NCBI GenBank assembly: GCA_049317345.1 | Contig: JBMOIL010000128.1 | Coordinates: 1 to 7,107, forward strand | Source: Mxb001 sp049317345 | Lineage (GTDB): Bacteria; Actinomycetota; Actinomycetes; S36-B12 | Length of the DNA stretch: 7,107 nucleotides | Direction of reading: 5' to 3' | In this document: positions 1-4,008 of the stretch, piece after piece | How the letters are laid out: the number at the start of each line of letters is the position of its first letter | How positions within the stretch are numbered: the stretch's first letter is position 1 | The notes under the pieces: generated by a model | What the model was told of the DNA's origin: nothing | The model's input: the letters and a program-made list of their open reading frames with translations, nothing else | The model's database searches: none | Translations under genes and position numbers: made by a program

Positions 1-38
1 CGGGCCTGGGGGGCGTAGAGCCCCGACTGGGTGCGCAT
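1..38 (-). CDS. clpP2: ATP-dependent Clp protease proteolytic subunit 2, N-terminus only
   Basis: Only the first 12 codons and two bases of the next are inside the window; the gene runs off the left edge. It reads MRTQSGLYAPQA followed by a codon starting CG (Arg). The Pro-Gln-Ala-Arg stretch resembles the propeptide region of actinobacterial ClpP2 (as recalled from mycobacterial ClpP2, which has QARYILP). The ATG is preceded by AAGGAG (44-49) with a 5-base spacer, a near-ideal ribosome binding site. It starts 29 bases after the clpP1 stop codon on the same strand, so the two are almost certainly co-transcribed. Actinobacterial ClpP1 and ClpP2 form a mixed two-ring peptidase fed by ClpX or ClpC. 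The identification rests on position and a short match, so it is strong by context but not proven by this sequence alone. Confidence 0.8.
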   Translation of the reverse strand, partial: MRTQSGLYAPQA

Positions 39-67
39 GCGATCTCCTTCGATACTCAGATCGGCGT

Positions 68-670
68 TCACTTAGAGGCTCCCGGGGCATCGGCCGACGT
101 GGAGTAGACATGGTCGATCAGGCGGTAGTCGCGAGCTGCCTCCGCCGTGAACCAACGGTCACGATCCGAGTCGGCCTCGATCTCCTCGATCGTGTGGCCG
201 CTGTGCTCCGCGATGAGCTGCGCCATGCGCTTCTTGATGAAGAGCATCTGCTCGGCCTGGATCTTGATGTCGGATGCCGTGCCACCGATGCCACCCAGCG
301 GCTGATGCATCATGATCCGCGTATTCGGAGTCGCGTAGCGCTTGCCCGCAGCTCCCGCGCAGAGCAGGAACTGCCCCATCGAGGCCGCGAGACCCATGGC
401 GATGGTCGTCACGTCGTTGGGAATCAACTGCATCGTGTCGTAGATGACCATGCCCGCCGTGATCGATCCGCCCGGGGAGTTGATGTAGAGGGTGATGTCC
501 TTGTCGGGATCCTCGGCCGCGAGCACCTGGAGCTGCTTGGCGATGCGGTTGGAGTTCTCATCGCGGACCTCGCCCTCGAGCCAGACGATCCGCTCGCGCA
601 GGAGCCGCTCGTCGAGCATGTCGCCGAAGCCGCTCATGCTCGGTGCGCCAGTCCGCAGGTCGATGCTCAC
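68..670 (-). CDS. clpP1: ATP-dependent Clp protease proteolytic subunit 1 (serine peptidase)
   Basis: 200 residues, the usual length for ClpP (family S14). It is the cytoplasmic peptidase barrel that degrades proteins unfolded by Clp ATPases. The catalytic triad is visible as Ser97 (in GLAASMGQ), His122 (in MMHQP) and Asp171 (in DSDRDRWF). These numbers coincide with mature E. coli ClpP numbering. The oligomerisation and substrate-strand motif YINSPGGSI lies at 62-70. The start is GTG at 670, chosen because GAGGAG (677-682) sits 6 bases upstream; the later Met12 has no such support. It is followed after 29 bases by clpP2 and preceded by a 106-base gap holding a ClgR-like operator and a candidate promoter. 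Two ClpP genes in tandem behind tig is the standard actinobacterial arrangement, where the pair forms a hetero-oligomeric protease. Nothing in the sequence suggests inactivation. Confidence 0.97.
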   Translation of the reverse strand: MSIDLRTGAPSMSGFGDMLDERLLRERIVWLEGEVRDENSNRIAKQLQVLAAEDPDKDITLYINSPGGSITAGMVIYDTMQLIPNDVTTIAMGLAASMGQFLLCAGAAGKRYATPNTRIMMHQPLGGIGGTASDIKIQAEQMLFIKKRMAQLIAEHSGHTIEEIEADSDRDRWFTAEAARDYRLIDHVYSTSADAPGASK

Positions 671-687
671 GCGGGTCTCCTCTCGAT

Positions 688-705
688 CGGTCGGGGACCC
701 GACCG
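688..705. repeat. 18-base perfect palindrome in the clpP1 5' leader
   Basis: Two 8-base arms (CGGTCGGG and CCCGACCG) flank a 2-base centre, so it can fold as a 7-bp hairpin with a 4-base loop. It ends 17 bases before the clpP1 GTG. If the -10 box at 713-718 is right, transcription begins near 706 and this hairpin would be the very 5' end of the clpP1P2 mRNA. It could stabilise the message or bind a regulator; no T-run follows, so a terminator is less likely. Confidence 0.55.
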
Positions 706-712
706 CCTGACG

Positions 713-718
713 ACCCTA
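713..718 (-). promoter_or_regulatory. Candidate -10 box of the clpP1P2 promoter
   Basis: Reads TAGGGT on the minus strand, matching the actinobacterial TAnnnT pattern. No convincing -35 box is seen 16-18 bases upstream (ACTACC with a 17-base spacer), as expected for an activator-dependent promoter. The predicted start is near 706, giving a leader of about 36 bases. The ClgR-like site would then be centred near -60. Confidence 0.35.
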
Positions 719-724
719 ACGCCG

Positions 725-736
725 CTGGGCGCCCAG
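725..736. repeat. 12-base perfect palindrome within the clpP1 promoter spacer
   Basis: CTGGGCGCCCAG is a self-complementary 12-mer located between the candidate -10 box (713-718) and the ClgR-like site (757-774). Its position would suit a repressor operator overlapping the promoter. GC-rich palindromes of this length are not rare in such genomes, so the functional call is weak. Confidence 0.3.
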
Positions 737-756
737 GTAGTCCCGGCCCCGGGCGT

Positions 757-774
757 GTTCGCCGTGAGCGTAGG
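757..774 (-). promoter_or_regulatory. ClgR-type operator upstream of clpP1P2
   Basis: On the plus strand this is GTTCGC, five bases, GCG (757-770), the form described for ClgR targets in Streptomyces. On the minus strand it fits the Corynebacterium ClgR consensus WNNWCGCYNANRGCGWWS, as I recall it, at all but the first position. ClgR is the actinobacterial activator of clp genes, and clpP1P2 is its best-known target. The site starts 3 bases beyond the tig stop codon and lies upstream of the candidate clpP1 -10 box, an activator-like position. The match is seen directly; binding is inferred. Confidence 0.75.
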
Positions 775-776
775 CG

Positions 777-2072
777 TCAGGCCTCGTCAGCCTCGGCAGC
801 GCGCAGCTCCGCGTCCACGCTCTCCAGGTCGACCGGGCGACCGGAGGCATCGACGACTCGGGCCTTGGAGGTCACCACAGCGAGCGCCTTGCCCCGTCGG
901 ATGTCGCCGATAGCCATCGGCAGCTGCCCCGCCTGCACGAGAGCCTGGGCGAAGGCATCGGGGGCCATGCCGTAGCGGGGGGCGTTCTGCAGCAGCCAGG
1001 CTGAGAGCTCGGACTCGCCCACCGAGATCTCCTCGGCCTCGGCGATCTGATCGAGCAGGAGACGGCTGCGCAAGCCATCGCGCGCCTCACGCTCGACCTC
1101 GGCGCGGTGCTCGTCATCACCGGCGTGTCCGTCGGCGAAGTGGTCTTCGACCTCCTGGCGGACGACTCCCTCCGGGAGGGGGAAGTCCACGAGGCCGAGG
1201 AGCGCCTCATGGACCTTGCCGCGAGCCTGCATGCCCTGCTCGAGCACGCGCACTCGACCGAGTCGGGTGCGGATGTCGTCGCGGAGCTCGGCGATGGTGT
1301 CGAACTCCGACGCTAGCTGCGCGAAGTCGTCATCGGCAGCCGGCAGCGCTCGCTCGCGCACGGCAGAGACGGTCACGTTGACCGTGAGGGGCCGACCGAC
1401 AAACTCGCCGCCCTCCGGCGTGAATTCGAAGGTGCGCGTTTCACCTGCGGTCGCGCCGCGCACCGCGTCATCGAATCCGGGGAGCATGCCGTCAGTGCCC
1501 AACTCATAGGACAGGGCATGACCGGAGAGATCCTCGACCGAGGAGCCATCCGCCTCGTAGCCCAGCAGATCGACGAGCAGGATGTCGCCGTCGGCTGCAG
1601 CGCGCTCCACGGGCGTCAGCGACGCGAAGCGGCCTCGAAGTCCGGTGAGCTGCTCCTCGACATCCTCGTCGGATACGACTGCATCCTCGACCTCGACGGC
1701 GATGCCGGCGTAGTCCGGAAGGTCAAACTCAGGGCGTACGTCGACCTCCGCGGTGAACGTGAGGGACTGCCCGTCAGCCAGCTCGGTGACCTCGACCTCG
1801 GGTCGCCCGAGGGGGACGATCGCGCTCTCGCGGAGGGCGTCCTCGTACGCCTTCGGCAGAATGTCGTTGACGGCCTCCTCGAGCACCGCCGCGCGCCCGA
1901 CGCGCTGGTCGATGATGCGGGAGGGGACCTTGCCCTTACGGAAGCCCGGGATCGACACCTGCTTGGCGATGGCCTGGTACGCCGCGTCGAGGCTCGGGGC
2001 GAGCTCGTCGAAGGGCACCTCGACCGTGAGCTTCACACGGGTCGGGCTGAGGGTCTCGGCAGAGCTCTTCAC
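777..2072 (-). CDS. tig: Trigger factor, ribosome-associated chaperone and prolyl isomerase
   Basis: About 431 residues, normal for trigger factor. It binds the ribosome near the exit tunnel and shields nascent chains in the cytoplasm. Numbering from the upstream ATG at 2078, the ribosome-binding signature GFRKGKVP is at 45-52 in the N-terminal domain. The FKBP-like isomerase domain spans about 160-240 (GDILLVDLLGY near 164-174, GMLPGFDDAV at 197-206), and the helical C-terminal chaperone domain about 250-410. The tail beyond 410 is acidic and probably disordered. Start choice: TAGGAG (2079-2084) directly abuts the ATG at 2078, which leaves no spacer. A GTG two codons later (2072) has a 6-base spacer and is preferred, giving VKSSAETLSPTR. 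It lies upstream of clpP1P2 on the same strand, separated by 104 bases, linking folding with proteolysis of new proteins. Confidence 0.96.
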   Translation of the reverse strand: MKSSAETLSPTRVKLTVEVPFDELAPSLDAAYQAIAKQVSIPGFRKGKVPSRIIDQRVGRAAVLEEAVNDILPKAYEDALRESAIVPLGRPEVEVTELADGQSLTFTAEVDVRPEFDLPDYAGIAVEVEDAVVSDEDVEEQLTGLRGRFASLTPVERAAADGDILLVDLLGYEADGSSVEDLSGHALSYELGTDGMLPGFDDAVRGATAGETRTFEFTPEGGEFVGRPLTVNVTVSAVRERALPAADDDFAQLASEFDTIAELRDDIRTRLGRVRVLEQGMQARGKVHEALLGLVDFPLPEGVVRQEVEDHFADGHAGDDEHRAEVEREARDGLRSRLLLDQIAEAEEISVGESELSAWLLQNAPRYGMAPDAFAQALVQAGQLPMAIGDIRRGKALAVVTSKARVVDASGRPVDLESVDAELRAAEADEA

Positions 2073-2078
2073 GGACAT

Positions 2079-2084
2079 CTCCTA
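2079..2084 (-). promoter_or_regulatory. Ribosome binding site that decides the tig start
   Basis: Reads TAGGAG on the minus strand, immediately followed by ATG TCC GTG. With zero spacing the ATG is a poor start; the GTG at 2072 is 6 bases downstream and fits. Confidence 0.65.
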
Positions 2085-2102
2085 CGGCTAATGAGTCGCG
2101 TC

Positions 2103-2108
2103 AGCCTA
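2103..2108 (-). promoter_or_regulatory. Candidate -10 box for tig
   Basis: TAGGCT on the minus strand, a TAnnnT box giving a start near 2096 and a leader of about 24 bases that carries the TAGGAG site. A weak -35-like CTGACG lies 19 bases upstream and overlaps the arm of the tRNA-Pro terminator hairpin. The same TAGGCT hexamer precedes the VOC gene at 2546. Confidence 0.35.
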
Positions 2109-2129
2109 CTTGCCGACGTGGTGAGGCCG

Positions 2130-2154
2130 TCAGGGGCGGCTGAACCGCCCCTGA
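2130..2154 (-). terminator. Hairpin terminator downstream of tRNA-Pro
   Basis: Two perfect 10-base arms (TCAGGGGCGG and CCGCCCCTGA) flank a 5-base loop, and the stem is very GC-rich. It lies 17 bases beyond the encoded CCA of tRNA-Pro and ahead of tig. No T-run follows, which is common among actinobacterial terminators. It would keep tRNA-Pro transcription from reading into tig. Confidence 0.65.
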
Positions 2155-2171
2155 TCGCCTCGATCTCGCCT

Positions 2172-2248
2172 TGGTCGGGGTACCCGGATTTGAACCGGGG
2201 GCCTCCTGCTCCCAAAGCAGGCGCGCTACCAAGCTGCGCCACACCCCG
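2172..2248 (-). tRNA. tRNA-Pro, anticodon TGG
   Basis: The full cloverleaf is visible on the minus strand. The acceptor is CGGGGTG paired with TACCCCG (one G-U pair at the base), with discriminator A and an encoded CCA (2172-2174). The D-arm is GCGC, AGCTTGGTA, GCGC. The anticodon stem is CCTGC/GCAGG around loop TTTGGGA, giving anticodon TGG (reads CCA and, by wobble, other CCN codons). The variable loop is 5 bases, and the T-arm is CCCGG, TTCAAAT, CCGGG. The total is 77 bases with CCA. It stands alone, divergent from tRNA-Gly, with its own terminator hairpin. Confidence 0.97.
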
Positions 2249-2251
2249 TGT

Positions 2252-2268
2252 GCCTGCACGGGGCAGGC
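2252..2268. repeat. Inverted repeat in the tRNA-Pro 5' leader
   Basis: GCCTGC and GCAGGC arms of 6 bases enclose a 5-base loop, within the predicted precursor leader of tRNA-Pro. An alternative pairing of 2244-2250 with 2257-2263 (7 bp, loop of 6) would take up the 5' acceptor strand of the mature tRNA. Confidence 0.4.
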
Positions 2269-2274
2269 GGCGTC

Positions 2275-2280
2275 AGTCTA
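2275..2280 (-). promoter_or_regulatory. Candidate -10 box for tRNA-Pro
   Basis: TAGACT on the minus strand would start transcription near 2268 and give a leader of about 20 bases before the mature 5' end at 2248. No clear -35 box is seen. Confidence 0.4.
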
Positions 2281-2334
2281 GGGGCGCTCGATCTATTGCT
2301 ACTCGGGGGCGTGGGGGGCGTCCATGCAAGCGGG

Positions 2335-2340
2335 TACTCT
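2335..2340 (+). promoter_or_regulatory. Candidate -10 box for tRNA-Gly
   Basis: TACTCT lies 16 bases before the mature tRNA-Gly 5' end. This predicts a start near 2347 and a 5' leader of about 10 bases. The -35 region is G-rich and unconvincing. Confidence 0.4.
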
Positions 2341-2356
2341 GATGTCTCGCACGCTC

Positions 2357-2430
2357 GCGGGTGTAGCTCAATGGTAGAGCCCCAGCCTTCCAAGCTGGTG
2401 GTGCCGGTTCGATCCCGGTCACCCGCTCCA
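2357..2430 (+). tRNA. tRNA-Gly, anticodon TCC
   Basis: The full cloverleaf is visible. Acceptor GCGGGTG pairs perfectly with CACCCGC, with discriminator T and an encoded CCA (2428-2430). The D-arm is GCTC, AATGGTA, GAGC. The anticodon stem is CCAGC/GCTGG around loop CTTCCAA, giving anticodon TCC (reads GGA and GGG). The variable loop is TGGT, and the T-arm is GCCGG, TTCGATC, CCGGT with one G-U pair. The total is 74 bases with CCA. It is divergent from tRNA-Pro, with 108 bases between them that hold both promoters. Confidence 0.97.
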
Positions 2431-2448
2431 CAGTGGACTGAGGCGCCC

Positions 2449-2504
2449 AAAGCGACGCTTCGTCGCACTTCTCACGCCGCGAAACCACCACGAAGCGTCG
2501 TTTT
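2449..2504 (+). terminator. Hairpin terminator after tRNA-Gly
   Basis: Arms at 2449-2463 and 2490-2504 pair over 15 positions (core CGACGCTTCGT with ACGAAGCGTCG, one G-U pair), with a 26-base loop. The 3' arm ends in TTTT. It begins 18 bases after the encoded CCA. A shorter hairpin (2452-2466, 6-bp stem, 3-base loop) and another (2486-2492 with 2509-2515) compete with it. The rest of 2431-2557 holds only the promoter of the next gene. Confidence 0.6.
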
Positions 2505-2545
2505 CGCGCGTGGTGACGCGCTACGAGACCCCGCCACCGCGCATC

Positions 2546-2551
2546 TAGGCT
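2546..2551 (+). promoter_or_regulatory. Candidate -10 box giving a leaderless mRNA
   Basis: TAGGCT ends 6 bases before the ATG at 2558, so transcription would start at or next to the A of the start codon. No purine-rich ribosome binding site precedes the ATG, which fits leaderless translation, a common mode in actinobacteria. No clear -35 box is seen. Confidence 0.5.
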
Positions 2552-2557
2552 CCCCGC

Positions 2558-3034
2558 ATGACCACGAACACGATCTGCCTGTGGTTCGACTCCGACGCCG
2601 AGGGTGCCGCGAACTTCTACGCACAGACCTTCCCCGACAGTGCCGTCACGAGCGTCAGCCGTGCCCCGTCCGACTATCCGTCAGGCAAGGCCGGCGACGT
2701 GCTCACCGTGGAGTTCACGGTGGTGGGGGTCCCGTGTCTCGGCCTCAATGGCGGACCGGCTTTCACTCACAGCGAGGCATTCTCCTTCCAGATCGCCACT
2801 GCGGATCAGGCGGAGACGGACAGGTACTGGGATGCCATCGTCGGCAACGGAGGTCAAGGTCATGCGTGCGGATGGTGCAAGGACCGGTGGGGCATCTCCT
2901 GGCAGATCATCCCGCGCGCCCTTGCCGATGCACTGGCTGCCGGTGGAGACGAGGCTCGTCGTGCCTTCGAAGCGATGATGACGATGACGCGGATCGACGT
3001 GGCCGCTATCGAGGCTGCGCGCCGTGGCGGATGA
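2558..3034 (+). CDS. VOC-superfamily protein, PhnB-like (3-demethylubiquinone 3-methyltransferase-like fold family)
   Basis: 158 residues, typical for this single-domain family. The N-terminal strand and helix read ICLWFDSDAEGAANFY (6-21). The core carries the family signature GLNGGPAFTHSEAFSF (62-77), followed by CGWCKDRWGISWQIIP (104-119), close to the conserved C-G-W-x-K-D-x-x-G-x-S-W-Q motif. Members adopt the paired beta-alpha-beta-beta-beta VOC fold. The historical methyltransferase label is not supported by a SAM motif here, and the substrate is unknown. Cysteines at 60, 104 and 107 might matter but cannot be assigned. The ATG at 2558 appears leaderless. The 3' end overlaps the deacylase gene by 11 bases, so the two are probably co-transcribed and translationally coupled. 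Family assignment is firm; biochemical role is open. Confidence 0.88.
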   Translation: MTTNTICLWFDSDAEGAANFYAQTFPDSAVTSVSRAPSDYPSGKAGDVLTVEFTVVGVPCLGLNGGPAFTHSEAFSFQIATADQAETDRYWDAIVGNGGQGHACGWCKDRWGISWQIIPRALADALAAGGDEARRAFEAMMTMTRIDVAAIEAARRGG

Positions 3035-3494
3035 TGCTCCCGGTGTCATCGATCTCCAACGCCGCGGCATCGCCCACCGCATCATCCATCCGGGACACGT
3101 GACGTCCGTCGAGGAAGCAGCACAGGCATGCGGCGTGCGACCGGAGCAGGTGGTCAAGACCCTGGTCGTACGCCGCGGCGAGGGTGACTACGTGCTGGTC
3201 CTTGTGCCGGGAGACCGCTCACTGGCGTGGCCCAAGTTGCGCGCCCTACTCGGCGTCAGCCGGATCTCCCTGCCCGATGCCGAAGAGGCCCTGGCGGCCA
3301 CCGGCTATGCCCGCGGCACCATCACCCCACTCGGACTCGACCTCCCGGTGGTCGCTGACGAGCGCATCCTCGGCGGGGAGATCACCCTGGGCACGGGTCA
3401 GCGCAATACCGTCGTCGCTGTCGAGGCCGACGCGATCATCGATGCGTACGCCGCGATCGTGGCCGACGTCACGTCGGATGCTTCGACCCGATGA
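3024..3494 (+). CDS. YbaK/EbsC-type aminoacyl-tRNA deacylase
   Basis: 156 residues, the family's normal size. YbaK-type proteins are cytoplasmic editing enzymes that hydrolyse mischarged tRNA, classically Cys-tRNA-Pro. The Lys in VVKTLVVR (Lys45) matches the essential lysine of bacterial YbaK. The loop GYARGTITPLG (94-104) corresponds to the conserved glycine/proline segment of the active site, and ILGGEITLGTG (115-125) to the C-terminal glycine motif. The start is GTG at 3024, inside the end of the VOC gene. A GAGG at 3011-3014 lies 9 bases upstream, giving reinitiation or coupling. Its stop at 3494 lies 26 bases inside the opposing RDD reading frame. A tRNA-Pro gene lies about 0.8 kb away on the other strand; this may be chance. 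The exact specificity (Cys, Ala or another residue on tRNA-Pro) cannot be read from the sequence. Confidence 0.9.
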   Translation: MADDAPGVIDLQRRGIAHRIIHPGHVTSVEEAAQACGVRPEQVVKTLVVRRGEGDYVLVLVPGDRSLAWPKLRALLGVSRISLPDAEEALAATGYARGTITPLGLDLPVVADERILGGEITLGTGQRNTVVAVEADAIIDAYAAIVADVTSDASTR

Positions 3495-4008
3495 CGAGCG
3501 GAGCCCGCAGACTCCAGTCGTAGATGACGATCGTCCGCAGCACGACGTCCTGCACAGAGCGATTGCGCTTACTGATCAGCGCCCAGGCAAGGCCGATGGG
3601 GAAACCCACAGAGAAGGCGGCGCGGGCCAGCGCCACCGGCCAGCGCACGCGCTCCCCCTTGCGGTTGACCACACGCACGCCCATGAACCGGGCACCCAGC
3701 GACCGACCGCTCGTGGCCCAGGCCACCGTCCAGTAGAAGATCGTGAAGAGGTAGCCCCACAGCACAAGCGTCGCCGCGCGAGGGGGATTGACCTCGACGC
3801 CCGGGGTGAAGATGAGCTGGAGGATCTCAATGCCGAACCAGATGCTCATCATGAGGAGCGCCACCAGGGCCACGTCGAAGACGCTTGCCAGGAAGCGCGT
3901 GGCGAAGCCCGCACGCTCCCCCTGGAACTCGCGCGCATCCTCAGGGATCGAGTAGTCCTCGGCGCTCTCCCTGCCATCACCACGTTGCCACTCGCTGAAC
4001 GTGGTCAT
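3469..4008 (-). CDS. RDD-family integral membrane protein
   Basis: 179 residues. RDD proteins are small membrane proteins of mostly unknown role; some are linked to ion or solute transport and envelope stress. A hydrophilic acidic N-terminus (1-30) precedes the family's Arg and Asp motif FATRFLASVFD (Arg38, Asp45). Three hydrophobic segments follow: about 45-67, 79-98 and 126-145. Between the second and third is the typical SLGARFMGVRVVNRKG segment (103-118). The second conserved Asp (Asp154) is in RSVQDVVLRTIVIYD. The ATG overlaps the stop of the upstream repeat-protein gene by 4 bases (ATGA at 4005-4008), with GGAG 8 bases upstream, so the two are translationally coupled. It is the last gene of the two-component operon, and its 3' end overlaps the convergent deacylase gene. 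Confidence 0.9.
   Translation of the reverse strand: MTTFSEWQRGDGRESAEDYSIPEDAREFQGERAGFATRFLASVFDVALVALLMMSIWFGIEILQLIFTPGVEVNPPRAATLVLWGYLFTIFYWTVAWATSGRSLGARFMGVRVVNRKGERVRWPVALARAAFSVGFPIGLAWALISKRNRSVQDVVLRTIVIYDWSLRAPLVIGSKHPT

Noticed and set aside
742..753. Small inverted repeat (CCCGG, 2 bases, CCGGG) after tig as a tig terminator
   Set aside because: The stem is only 5 bp with no T-run and lies between the ClgR site and the clpP1 promoter; it is too weak to call.
110..913. Long plus-strand frame of 267 codons across clpP1 and the tig 3' end
   Set aside because: It is an opposite-strand shadow caused by high GC; clpP1 and tig have clear family motifs and triad residues on the minus strand.
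1518..2342. Plus-strand frame of 274 codons ending in PDLNRGPPAPKAGALPSC
   Set aside because: It is antisense to tig and tRNA-Pro; the tail is the familiar false translation of a tRNA-Pro complement.
2226..2491. Minus-strand reading frames of 72-80 codons containing phrases such as TGIEPAPPAWKAGALPLSY
   Set aside because: They are the antisense of tRNA-Gly, a well-known class of spurious protein predictions.
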